NCBI GenBank assembly: GCA_036655895.1
Contig: JAVVPF010000014.1
Coordinates: forward strand, 1-64,000
Direction: 5' to 3'
From: Cloacibacillus sp.
GTDB taxonomy: Bacteria; Synergistota; Synergistia; Synergistales; Synergistaceae
Length of the DNA stretch: 64,000 nt
Shown here: in pieces, positions 17,944 to 26,028 of the stretch
Layout: each line of letters begins with the position of its first letter
Numbering within the stretch: position 1 is the first letter of the stretch
The notes under the pieces: generated by a model
Told to the model about the DNA's origin: nothing
Databases searched by the model: none
Seen by the model: the letters and a program-made list of their open reading frames with translations, nothing else
Program-made: the position numbers and the translations under genes

Positions 17944-17990
17944 ACGGTAACAGGGGCATCAATCTGTTGAAGCCTCCGTTACCGTTTCTT
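17944..17990 (+). terminator. Terminator after the acylating dehydrogenase gene
   Basis: Stem ACGGTAAC / GTTACCGT, extended by GGGGC / GCCTC pairing around a bulge, then TTTCTTTATT. Confidence 0.75.
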
Positions 17991-18016
17991 TATTCAGCAG
18001 GGAGTTGTAAGTTTTT

Positions 18017-18943
18017 ATGGACAAGCAAAACAGCACCACTACGGGGGCGCTTTACGCGCTTGGAACTGCGGTTCTATGGGGCGGCATGAGCCCGCTTTCT
18101 AAATATATCGGAGGACAGGGCGTTAATATGATTTCTGTGATGACCTACCGCGCCGTGCTTGTCACCGTGATTCTCGCGGCTTCGCTGCGAATCTATCTGG
18201 GGGCGGGGTGGTGGCGCGTTGGAAGACGCCTCACTGGAATATACGTATTGCTTGCCTTTCTTACCGTCTTTATGAACGCCTGCGGCTTTATGATGTCGTG
18301 CGTTTACCTCACAGTGCCGCAGGCCCTTATGATACATTATGCCTTCCCCTTGGTTACGATGGCGGGCGCGTGGCTTGTTACGCGTGAGCGTCCGTCCGCG
18401 GCTCAGGTGGCGGCCGGTTTTATGATCCTTGCGGGGCTTTACATCGGTTTTTCAGGCGGCGCGTCGGCAAGCACGTCAATTTCGACCGTGGGGGTGCTTT
18501 GGGCTGTTTGTTCACTTGCGGGGCTCTCCGGCCAGACGCTCATTTCACGGCGTATCTTAAAGGGCGGCGCAACGAACCCGCTTAAGCAGCTCTTTTATAT
18601 CCATCTTTTCGGCGGGATGATGCTCATTGCCGGCAAGAGCGCGCTCAGCGGCTGGGGCGACCTTGTCTATATCACGTGGCCCGTTTTTGGCCTCATGCAG
18701 TATGCGGCGCTTGGAGCTGGCCTGCTTGGATTTGGATTCATGTTCTCCGCGCTGAAGCTGATACCGGCTTCGCTGGTAAGCCTTATTTGTACGCTTGAGC
18801 TTGTTTTCGCGCTTGTCATAACTCCGCTATGTCTAGGCCTCTATCCGACCGTCTGTGAGCTTGTTGGGTGCGCCGTGATTATGGCGGCTGTGGCCTTTGC
18901 CGCGTGGCAGCCGCACCCCAGGGTGTTGAAGCGGTTTGGGTAG
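18017..18943 (+). CDS. EamA/DMT-family transporter
   Basis: A 308-aa protein with about ten transmembrane helices in two EamA repeats (roughly residues 10-140 and 155-295). Typical opening TGALYALGTAVLWGGMSPLSKYI and second-half end LVSLICTLELVFALVITPLCLG. These are usually exporters of amino acids or other metabolites; the substrate cannot be inferred. It is probably monocistronic between the terminator at 17944 and the gene-free stretch that follows. ATG start with GGGAG upstream. Confidence 0.86.
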   Translation: MDKQNSTTTGALYALGTAVLWGGMSPLSKYIGGQGVNMISVMTYRAVLVTVILAASLRIYLGAGWWRVGRRLTGIYVLLAFLTVFMNACGFMMSCVYLTVPQALMIHYAFPLVTMAGAWLVTRERPSAAQVAAGFMILAGLYIGFSGGASASTSISTVGVLWAVCSLAGLSGQTLISRRILKGGATNPLKQLFYIHLFGGMMLIAGKSALSGWGDLVYITWPVFGLMQYAALGAGLLGFGFMFSALKLIPASLVSLICTLELVFALVITPLCLGLYPTVCELVGCAVIMAAVAFAAWQPHPRVLKRFG

Positions 18944-19221
18944 GAGGGGAGTAGGGCTGGCTGGAATACTACCATCTCTGAGCTAACGTTTGAAAAGATC
19001 AACGAACTTTTCATTCTCTGTGCTGGTTCTGAATCTCCTTCAACAAAATAACGTGTAAAGCCATCCCGTTTATTCTTACAGTTATTTTCTCGCTTACGCT
19101 ACTTTTGAGTCTGACGATGTCCTTTAAGACACAAGTACACAATGAACATGATAAACTCAAACTCTCCGCTCGATATATGATATATAGAGTAAGCGGTCTG
19201 TTAAAGTTATTTAAATAAGAA
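18944..19221. other. Gene-free stretch, possible decayed coding remnant
   Basis: About 280 bp of lower G+C than the neighbours and no intact gene. One minus-strand frame reads as a continuous, protein-like tail, including NCKNKRDGFTRYFVEG and ending near SSLIFSNVSSEM, but it has an internal stop and no start. It may be the remnant of a lost gene; I recognise no family. Confidence 0.3.
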
Positions 19222-19257
19222 GCACAAGAGCCGGCGGGTCCCCGCCGGCTCTTGTGC
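19222..19257 (-). terminator. Terminator of the ALDH4-type dehydrogenase gene
   Basis: Nearly uninterrupted 17-bp inverted repeat, from GCACAAGAGCC to GGCTCTTGTGC. On the minus strand it is followed by TTCTTATTT, so it most likely ends the minus-strand gene at 19302. Confidence 0.85.
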
Positions 19258-19301
19258 GCGCCTGCAACTGCGCGTCCTTCTGATTGGGAGAGCAGAAAGA
19301 A

Positions 19302-20933
19302 TTATTCCGCCTGCATGAAGGGGTACTTGAAATCATGCGGGGGCAGAAGGTTTTCTTTGATGGTTCGGGGCGAGGTCCATCGGATCAGGTTCAGTTTACT
19401 GCCGGCCTTGTCGTTGGTGCCGGAGGACCGTGCGCCGCCGAAGGGCTGGAGGCCTATGCTTGCCGCCGTCGTTTTGTCGTTGATGTAGAAATTTCCGGCC
19501 GCATACCGCAGAGCTTTTTCCGCCGTGTTTATCGCCTCGCGGTCTGAGGAAAATACCGCGCCGGTAAGCGCGTAGGGCGACGTCTCGTCGCAGATTTTCA
19601 GCGTCTTTTCATAGTCCGCGTCGTCGTAGACGTAGAGCGTGAAGATGGGGCCGAATATCTCCTCTTCCATTGATTTGAAGTGAGGGTTCGTCGTCTTTAT
19701 CAGCGTTGGCTGTACAAAGTATCCCCTGCTCTTGTCGCCCGAACCGCCGAAGAGTATCTCCGCGTCGGGCGCGTTTTTCGCATATTCTATATATTTCATG
19801 CAGTTGTCAAAGGAGGCCTCGTCTATGACCGCGTTTACAAAGTTACGGAAGTCGCGCGGGTCGCCTGTGCGCAGTTCTGCCGCCATCGCCATGAGTTCGG
19901 CCTTAAGCTCCGGCCAGCGGCTTGCAGGAACGTAGCCGCGCGAGGTGGCGGAGCATTTCTGCCCCTGATATTCAAAGCCTCCGCGCATTATGGCGGCGGC
20001 AGCGGCCTTTATGTCCGCCGAATTATGGATGAAGATGAAGTCCTTGCCGCCAGTTTCGCCGACGAGCCGCGGATATGCGCGGTAGGCCGAAAGATTTTCG
20101 GCGACGCCGCGCCATAGGCTGTTGAATACCTCGGTCGAGCCGGTGAAATGTATGCCGGCCAGTTCTTTTCTTTTGAGGATGACGCCGCTTCCGACGGAGC
20201 CGGGGCCGGGGATGAAGTTGACGACGCCCGCGGGGAGGCCCGCCTCCATGAATATCTGCATCAGATACCAGCTTGAAAGAAGCGACGTGGTCGCAGGCTT
20301 CCAGACGACGGTGTTTCCCATCATTGCGGGCGCCATAGGAAGATTCGCGGCAAGCGCTGTGAAATTGAACGGAGAGACGGCGTAGACGAAGCCTTCAAGC
20401 GGGCGGTATTCGATGCGGTTGATGACGCCCTCCTCAGAGGCCGGCTGCTCTTCGTACAGTTCGTTCATGCAGTGCACCCCGAAACGGAAATAGTCGACAG
20501 TTTCGCTCGCCGCCTCGATTTCGGCCTGCCACACGGTCTTGCTCTGGCCCATCATTGTCGCCGCGTTCAAAATATACCGGTACTTTTTGTCGATAAGCTC
20601 CGCTATTTTCAATATAATGGCTGCGCGCTCCGTCCACGGCATGTTGTTCCATGTGACGGAGGCTGCGACTGCGGCGTCGGCCGCGGCTTGGGCCTCGCGC
20701 GCTCCGGCCTTGTGATATACGGCAAGCGTGTGCGCGTGGTCGTGCGGCATCACAACGGAGCCGCAGTCTTTCGTGTATATTTTTTCTCCGTTGACGACAA
20801 GCGGAATCTCCGCCGTCTCGGAGCAAATTTGCCTTATGGCCTCCTTCAGCAGTTGGCGCTCGGGACATCCCGGCGCGTAGCTCATTGAAGGTTCGTTTTC
20901 TGGTCTTTGAAATCTAAATAATGCGTTGTTCAT
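19302..20933 (-). CDS. 1-pyrroline-5-carboxylate dehydrogenase-like (ALDH4 type)
   Basis: A 543-aa NAD-dependent aldehyde dehydrogenase. It has the length and layout of the ALDH4A1/RocA class, which oxidises L-glutamate semialdehyde (pyrroline-5-carboxylate) to glutamate. Seen: FNFTALAANLPMAPAMMGN, FTGSTEVFNSLWRGVAENL, the catalytic Glu in LVGETGGKDF, the catalytic Cys in YQGQKCSATSR, and EEIFGPIFTLYVYDD. The frame extends upstream to 21008, but GGGAGG lies just before the ATG at 20933 (MNNALFRFQ). No proline dehydrogenase is in the window; ornithine- or arginine-derived semialdehyde is the likeliest source. The gene stands alone with its own terminator. Confidence 0.88.
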   Translation of the reverse strand: MNNALFRFQRPENEPSMSYAPGCPERQLLKEAIRQICSETAEIPLVVNGEKIYTKDCGSVVMPHDHAHTLAVYHKAGAREAQAAADAAVAASVTWNNMPWTERAAIILKIAELIDKKYRYILNAATMMGQSKTVWQAEIEAASETVDYFRFGVHCMNELYEEQPASEEGVINRIEYRPLEGFVYAVSPFNFTALAANLPMAPAMMGNTVVWKPATTSLLSSWYLMQIFMEAGLPAGVVNFIPGPGSVGSGVILKRKELAGIHFTGSTEVFNSLWRGVAENLSAYRAYPRLVGETGGKDFIFIHNSADIKAAAAAIMRGGFEYQGQKCSATSRGYVPASRWPELKAELMAMAAELRTGDPRDFRNFVNAVIDEASFDNCMKYIEYAKNAPDAEILFGGSGDKSRGYFVQPTLIKTTNPHFKSMEEEIFGPIFTLYVYDDADYEKTLKICDETSPYALTGAVFSSDREAINTAEKALRYAAGNFYINDKTTAASIGLQPFGGARSSGTNDKAGSKLNLIRWTSPRTIKENLLPPHDFKYPFMQAE

Positions 20934-20960
20934 TGCAGTTCCTCCCGTAAAAATATTAAC

Positions 20961-20973
20961 GCAACTAAGTTGC
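20961..20973. promoter_or_regulatory. Palindrome upstream of the ALDH4-type gene (candidate operator)
   Basis: GCAACT-A-AGTTGC lies about 30 bp upstream of the start codon, next to an AT-rich -10-like sequence on the minus strand (TATATT). Its position overlaps the probable transcription start. The 180-bp gap 20934-21114 holds no gene. Confidence 0.4.
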
Positions 20974-21114
20974 ATTAATATAATAACGAGAGCTGCACAA
21001 AAATTCAAACTCCAGAAAGAGGCTTAAGCGATAATATTGAAAAATAAAATGAAATAAAGTAAGCAGAATATAAAGGGTGAGCCGAGTGCCAGCGATTTGG
21101 CAGAGCGCGTGCGC

Positions 21115-22440
21115 TTAAATGTTTTGTATCCGCGGCCTTCGCGCTGAATCTTTTAATTCCTGCAATGTTTCCGGCGCTATCTCACGCGCGAGGTATGAAC
21201 AGTAGACGGAGTTGTTTTGCAGCAGCGGCTCCGTGCGCAGCGCGGGGAGTTTTTGAGCCGCCTCTTCAAAATAGGGCGTGCCGGGGATAGGGGAGAACTC
21301 CGCAAGCTTAGGCGTGCCGCCGTTCTGCCAGACGAAATCTATCGTCTCGCGCACGGAGGCGGTGTCCTGCCCCGGAAGGCCCAGCAGGATGTACGTCTCG
21401 CAGTCTTCGCGGCTGTATCCCGCGGCGCGAAGGTTTTTCACGGCGGCGGCGTACTCGCCGCGCGCCACTTTGCCGGAGCTGTCGGCCGCCACTTTGGGGT
21501 CAACGCTTTCGAGCGATAGCCTTATAGTTTTAAAATTATTTTCTGCAAGCGCCGCCGCGCATCGCGCGTCTATCTGGCGCACATGCAGGCCGTTTGGCGT
21601 GTGAAGGCGCAGTTTGTTTCCGTAACGTGCAAAAAGTTCGCGGCAAAGAGGATAAAAGAAATTTTCTTTTTCAAGCAAAAGCGCGTCGTCGTAAAAGGCG
21701 AAATCACGCGCGCCAAGCGCCGCTTGATAGTCTATCTCAGAGAGCACCTCGGGCAATCCGCGCCTGCGGTAGCTGGGCCAGAGGACGTTTGAGGCGCAGT
21801 AGCGGCAGGAGAAGGGGCAGCCGAAGGAGGTCATGATGACGCCGTAAGGGGGAGCGCCGTAAAGATCCATCGCGGGATACGGCGCGGAAGGTTCGCTGTG
21901 CCCGCGCACAATATAATCCGCGCCAAGCGTCGCCGCGTGCTCTGCGCAAAGCGCCGCGTATATACCGCCAAGCGCGATCGGTGTATCGGGAAATGCTTCT
22001 CGCATCAGCGTTATCATCTCACACGCTCCGAGATACCAATAGGTCATCCCAGAGGTGAGAAAGATGAAGTCCGGCCTCTGTATTTGTGCAAGCGCCGCGC
22101 TTATTTCGTCACTGGTCAGACCAAATTGATTGAATCTGCGCGGTATATCACGATAAACCTCCGGCTTTTCGATTTCAGTCTTTTTTATTTTTTGCCGGCC
22201 GAAGCTTTTTTCGCCGAGCGACCCCGCGGCAACCGCGTCAAAAAGTTCCACGCGGCATCGTTCCTTCATGCTCTGCAAGATGTAAAGCAGTCCAAGCGGC
22301 TTCGACCACAGGTCCATGAAAGCGAAGTCCCGCACGGGCGGGTTGACGCCTAATATCCGTTTGCCTGAAAGAGAAAGAAGCTCCTCCATCTCAATAGTTT
22401 GTGAAATAACGCATTGTTTTTGCGTGCCGCAGCTTTTCAT
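21115..22440 (-). CDS. B12-binding-domain radical SAM protein
   Basis: About 441 aa. The N-terminal part (residues 30-190) resembles the cobalamin-binding Rossmann domain of this superfamily. The radical SAM core follows with the [4Fe-4S] motif FGCPFSCRYCAS (CxxxCxxC), an EIDY segment and later TYILLGLPGQDTASV. The C-terminal stretch has AEFSPIPGTPYFEEA. The frame opens at 22482; I prefer the ATG at 22440 (MKSCGTQKQ), preceded by AGGTGGAG. No dedicated partner gene is adjacent, so the substrate is unknown. Relatives methylate or rearrange lipids, cofactors or peptides. Confidence 0.8.
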   Translation of the reverse strand: MKSCGTQKQCVISQTIEMEELLSLSGKRILGVNPPVRDFAFMDLWSKPLGLLYILQSMKERCRVELFDAVAAGSLGEKSFGRQKIKKTEIEKPEVYRDIPRRFNQFGLTSDEISAALAQIQRPDFIFLTSGMTYWYLGACEMITLMREAFPDTPIALGGIYAALCAEHAATLGADYIVRGHSEPSAPYPAMDLYGAPPYGVIMTSFGCPFSCRYCASNVLWPSYRRRGLPEVLSEIDYQAALGARDFAFYDDALLLEKENFFYPLCRELFARYGNKLRLHTPNGLHVRQIDARCAAALAENNFKTIRLSLESVDPKVAADSSGKVARGEYAAAVKNLRAAGYSREDCETYILLGLPGQDTASVRETIDFVWQNGGTPKLAEFSPIPGTPYFEEAAQKLPALRTEPLLQNNSVYCSYLAREIAPETLQELKDSARRPRIQNI

Positions 22441-22557
22441 TTTCTCCACCTGTTCCTGAACGCCGCGCGTTGAAAAGTTCAACGGTTCTGCGGCTCTCTT
22501 TGTTTGATTGTACCCTATTTATCCGCATTAATACAGCGTCGCGCGTCGCGCCACAAC

Positions 22558-22591
22558 TGGTCAGACCATTTGTGAAATGAGCGTGGTCAGA
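22558..22591. promoter_or_regulatory. Candidate FadR/GntR operator sites
   Basis: TGGTCAGACCA (22558-22568) is a perfect 5-1-5 palindrome of the TGGTnnnACCA type known for PdhR/LldR-like FCD regulators. TGGTCAGAC repeats at 22583-22591. They lie about 200 bp upstream of the FadR-type gene's promoter in the 395-bp gap 22441-22835. Confidence 0.5.
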
Positions 22592-22770
22592 CGCTCCGGT
22601 TCAATTTATGCACGTGTTGATAAAATAATCCTATTAGTTGAACATGAGTAATCAAAACAGCTCTTAAGACGGTGGTGCCAAGATTAGAAATTGTTTTCAC
22701 AAATTGTGGAACTCATTGTTGCGACTGAATTAGCTGGAATTGTCTCACTATTTAGACTTTCTATAATTGC

Positions 22771-22818
22771 TTGCAAAAGTCAGTAGAATGTAGTATAAGG
22801 TGTACTGGGTAGCCCAGT
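22771..22818 (+). promoter_or_regulatory. Promoter with palindrome at the start site (FadR-type gene)
   Basis: TTGCAA (22771-22776), 17-nt spacer, TATAAG (22794-22799). The palindrome ACTGGG-TAG-CCCAGT (22804-22818) covers the expected +1. This layout suits autorepression. The promoter probably serves the regulator and the citrate-lyase operon behind it, since no other good promoter is visible in the 61 bp after the regulator. Confidence 0.62.
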
Positions 22819-22835
22819 TAGGAGGGATTTTCACA

Positions 22836-23534
22836 ATGATTGAAACGCCAGTAACACGCGGCACTAGAATCTATGAAAAGGTAGTTGAAAAACTCAAAGG
22901 TGAGATCGCGGCCGGAAACATCCTGCCGGGAGATCCGCTTCCCTCTGAACGTCAGCTCATGGATACATTCGGCGTCAGCCGCAGCTCTTTACGCGAGGCC
23001 TTTCGCGTCATGGAGCTTTTGGGGCTCATCGAATCTATCCCGGGCAAAGGCCGCTTCGTCCGTCATCCGCGCACCATCTCGGAGGACACGGACAGCATCC
23101 AGCTTGAAGATTCGGCGATATTGGAACTGATGGAGGCGCGCCGCATCCTTGACCCGGCAATCGCGGCAGAAAGCGCCATGCGCGCCACGCCGTCGGATTT
23201 GACGCGTATGCTCCGCGTCATAACAGCTACGGAGAAGACGCTGCTTGATCCGTTGGAGCGCGCGCACGCGGATTTTGACTTCCACCTCGTGCTTGCGGAG
23301 GCGACGCACAACTTCGTCTTTATAAACCTAACGCGCATGAATTTCGACCTGATAATGGCGACGCATGAAAGAATCTACAACCTGCTCGACGACAAGGACG
23401 CATTTTTGAACGAACACAAGGAGATGTACGAGGCTATCCTCGACCACGACCTTGACGGCGCACGCGAGGCCGCTTCGCGCCACATCGACCGCATCTACCG
23501 CACTCTTCACAGAGGCATCGCGGCCGGAGAATAA
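22836..23534 (+). CDS. FadR-subfamily GntR regulator
   Basis: A 232-aa regulator with a winged helix at about residues 10-75 (DPLPSERQLMDTFGVSRSSLREAFRVME) and an FCD domain with metal-site-type residues (HADFDFHLVLAEATHN, EHKEMYEAI, ASRHI). The ATG at 22836 has AGGAGGG eight bases upstream and is preferred to the earlier frame opening at 22800. It lies immediately upstream of the HD protein/aconitase/citrate-lyase operon on the same strand and is the obvious regulator of it. FCD domains with this His/Asp pattern usually bind a metal ion plus a carboxylate ligand. Confidence 0.92.
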   Translation: MIETPVTRGTRIYEKVVEKLKGEIAAGNILPGDPLPSERQLMDTFGVSRSSLREAFRVMELLGLIESIPGKGRFVRHPRTISEDTDSIQLEDSAILELMEARRILDPAIAAESAMRATPSDLTRMLRVITATEKTLLDPLERAHADFDFHLVLAEATHNFVFINLTRMNFDLIMATHERIYNLLDDKDAFLNEHKEMYEAILDHDLDGAREAASRHIDRIYRTLHRGIAAGE

Positions 23535-23595
23535 TGATATTTTCACAGGCACCGCAAACAATAAAATCAAGAGTTGAATATTGGAGGAATAACAA

Positions 23596-24156
23596 ATGGA
23601 GAAAAAGATAAGAGAGCTTTTCCCTGAGATCGAATGGATCAAGAGCCCTGAGATGCAGGCAAAGGTCGTGGCGTCTATCGAAGACGCGCTGAAGACCGGC
23701 GGCTGGCAGCCCGAGGATATGGACAAGATCCCCTTCACGCTGCTTATCCCTAACTGCCCCTTCACCTATCTGGACCACGTCCGCGGCGTAACACGCATCG
23801 CAAAGGCGGCAATGGACGAGTTCAACGCCATCTACCCGGCGAAGGACGCGAAGTTCACGCTGGACAACGACATGCTTGTGGCTGGCGCTCTTCTTCACGA
23901 CGTAGGCAAGCTCGTTGAGTATGAAAAGAACGCGGCCGGCGAGACGGTGAAGTCCACAATGGGCAAGAACCTCCGCCATCCGTTCTCGGGTACGGTCATT
24001 GCCCTGCGCAACGGCTGCCCCGACGCCGTGGGACACATCATCGCAAACCACGCGCATGAAGGCGACGGAACGCTCCGCAGCCCCGAAGGCGTAATGATCA
24101 ACAAGGCCGACTTCATGAATTTTGAGTCAGTCAAGTCATTCCTCGGAATGAAATAA
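23596..24156 (+). CDS. HD-domain protein
   Basis: A 186-aa protein with HD-superfamily metal-binding residues: YLDHVRGVTRIA (His near 61), LLHDVGKLVEY (HD pair near 100), RHPFSG and IIANHAHEG. Such proteins are metal-dependent phosphohydrolases. The GGAGG-AATAACAA-ATG start is clear. Its place as first enzyme gene of the aconitase/citrate-lyase operon suggests a supporting role, such as nucleotide or cofactor turnover, but nothing in the sequence names a substrate. Confidence 0.72.
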   Translation: MEKKIRELFPEIEWIKSPEMQAKVVASIEDALKTGGWQPEDMDKIPFTLLIPNCPFTYLDHVRGVTRIAKAAMDEFNAIYPAKDAKFTLDNDMLVAGALLHDVGKLVEYEKNAAGETVKSTMGKNLRHPFSGTVIALRNGCPDAVGHIIANHAHEGDGTLRSPEGVMINKADFMNFESVKSFLGMK

Positions 24157-24191
24157 ATTCTCTACCTAATCCAAACGGAGGGATTTTTAAA

Positions 24192-25472
24192 ATGGGCAAA
24201 ACATCTATAGTAAAGATAATGGAGAAAGCATCCGGCCATGCAGTGAAGGTCGGAGACCGCGTATGGTGCAACATCGACTGGGCCACCTGCCGCGACTTCG
24301 GCGGAGCCAACGTCGTGCTGCAGTTCGAGAAGGAAATGGGACAGGACGCGAAGGTCTGGGACCCCGAGAAGCTTGCCTTCACATTCGACCTTCAGGCGCC
24401 GGCGCACTCTGAAAAGGTTGCGACGAACCAGAAGATAATCCGCGAGTTCTGCAAAAAGCAGGGCGTGGAACGTCTCTTCGACGTCAACCACGGCATCGGC
24501 CAGCACGTAATGCTTGAAGCTGGAATGATAAAGCCGGGCGACGTAGTCCTTGGTACAGACAGCCACATGAACCTGCTTGGCTCCATCGGCTCTTTCGCAA
24601 CGGGCGTCGGCAACAGCGACATCGCCGCCTCCTACATCGCGGGCAAGAACTGGTTCCGCGTTCCCGAGACGATGAAGATAGAAGTGACCGGCAAGTTCAA
24701 GAAGGGCGTCTGCATGAGAGACCTTCTCACGCACATAGTGGGCGACCTGGGCGCCGGCGGAATGGACTTCCTCGCCGTCGAATTTACCGGTGAAACGATT
24801 GAAAACTCAACTCTGGCCGACCGTATCACGCTCTGCTCGATGGTAACGGAAATGAGCGGCAAGGTGCCCCTCATCATGCCCAACGGCGACGTACTTAAGT
24901 GGCTGGTAGAGCGCGCAGGCCCCGAAGTCGAGACGCTTGCGAAAGAACTTGCAGCCGACGCGGACGCCGAATACTGCAAGGTGCTGCACTATGACGTGAC
25001 CGATCTTGAGCCGCTTGCCTCATGCCCCGACGCGCCGGACAACGTGAAGCCGGTCCGTGAAGTTGCCGGAACAAAGGTGGATCAGGTGCATATCGGCTCC
25101 TGCTCAAACGGCCGCTATGAAGATATAAAGGCCGCGTACGACGTTCTTATGGCGGGCGGCGGCAAAGTCAGCCCGAAGGTGCGCACGATAATCACACCTT
25201 CGACTGTAGAGGTACAGCTTCGCTGCGCCAAGGAAGGCATGCTTGCGGCTTTCCTTGAGGCTGGCATCGTCTTCACAAACCCGACCTGCTCCCTCTGCAC
25301 AGCGGAACACTACGGCGCGCTGCCCTCAGGCGACGTGGCCGTCTCCACGACGAACCGCAACTTTATCGGCAAGGTCGGCAAGGGCAGCCACACCTACCTT
25401 ATGAGCCCGATGTCAGCAATGGCTACAGCCGTCAAGGGCTGCATCACAGACCCAAGAGACATACTGAAGTAG
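24192..25472 (+). CDS. Aconitase-family hydro-lyase, large subunit (first pair)
   Basis: A 426-aa large (LeuC-type) subunit of a two-subunit [4Fe-4S] hydro-lyase. These enzymes move a hydroxyl between carbons through a cis-alkene (isopropylmalate, homoaconitate, 2,3-dimethylmaleate, methanogen-type and split aconitases). Seen: VLGTDSHMNLLG, VGNSDIAASYIAGKNWF, HIGSCSNGRYEDI (first cluster Cys) and NPTCSLCTAEH (CxxC ligands). The CxxC loop differs from the second pair (NPGCGPC), so the two pairs probably have different substrates. The next gene, 13 bp on, is its small subunit. Confidence 0.88.
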   Translation: MGKTSIVKIMEKASGHAVKVGDRVWCNIDWATCRDFGGANVVLQFEKEMGQDAKVWDPEKLAFTFDLQAPAHSEKVATNQKIIREFCKKQGVERLFDVNHGIGQHVMLEAGMIKPGDVVLGTDSHMNLLGSIGSFATGVGNSDIAASYIAGKNWFRVPETMKIEVTGKFKKGVCMRDLLTHIVGDLGAGGMDFLAVEFTGETIENSTLADRITLCSMVTEMSGKVPLIMPNGDVLKWLVERAGPEVETLAKELAADADAEYCKVLHYDVTDLEPLASCPDAPDNVKPVREVAGTKVDQVHIGSCSNGRYEDIKAAYDVLMAGGGKVSPKVRTIITPSTVEVQLRCAKEGMLAAFLEAGIVFTNPTCSLCTAEHYGALPSGDVAVSTTNRNFIGKVGKGSHTYLMSPMSAMATAVKGCITDPRDILK

Positions 25473-25485
25473 GAGGAAGAGTGTT

Positions 25486-26013
25486 ATGAGCGAAATTCTC
25501 AAAGGCAGAGCATGGGTATTCACCGATGACGTCGACACCGACCTCATCTACCACAATAAATATCTCGCGGAGACAGACCCGAAGAACATGCCGCAGTACG
25601 CTTTCGAATACTACCCCGGCAAAGAAAACTTCGCGAAGGAAGTAAAGCCCGGAGACTTCGTAGTCGCCGGAAAGAACTTCGGCTGCGGCTCAAGCCGTGA
25701 GCACGCCGTCTACTGCATCGAATACGCGGGCGTGCCCTGCGTCCTTGCGGAGACATGCAGCCGCATCTACTACCGCAACGCCATCAACAACGGATACCCC
25801 GTGCTTTTCGTAAAGGGCATCTCTGAGGCTATCAAAGAGGGCAAGATAAACGACGGCGACCAGCTCGAAGTTGAGCTTTCGACCGGAACTATCAAGGACG
25901 TCACAAACGGCAACACCTTCCATGGAGACGCCGTAAGCGACCTTGAAAACGACATTATGAAGGCGGGCGGCCTGATGAACTACATGAAGGCCCACGCCGC
26001 GGCGAAACAGTAG
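25486..26013 (+). CDS. Aconitase-family hydro-lyase, small subunit (first pair)
   Basis: A 175-aa LeuD-type swivel subunit. Signatures: DDVDTDLIYHNKYL, NFGCGSSREHAVYCIEYAG and SRIYYRNAINNGYPVL. The YHNKYL segment is in the loop that, in this family, helps set substrate specificity; the second small subunit has FPGKYT there. AGGAGG upstream of ATG. It sits between the two large subunits in the order large-small-large-small. The partner is the large subunit at 24192. Confidence 0.88.
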   Translation: MSEILKGRAWVFTDDVDTDLIYHNKYLAETDPKNMPQYAFEYYPGKENFAKEVKPGDFVVAGKNFGCGSSREHAVYCIEYAGVPCVLAETCSRIYYRNAINNGYPVLFVKGISEAIKEGKINDGDQLEVELSTGTIKDVTNGNTFHGDAVSDLENDIMKAGGLMNYMKAHAAAKQ

Positions 26014-26028
26014 AGGAGGCTGGATCTC

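Noticed and set aside
23434-24057. 207-codon minus-strand frame across the FadR and HD genes
   Set aside because: It crosses two well-supported genes on the other strand and shows no conserved content.
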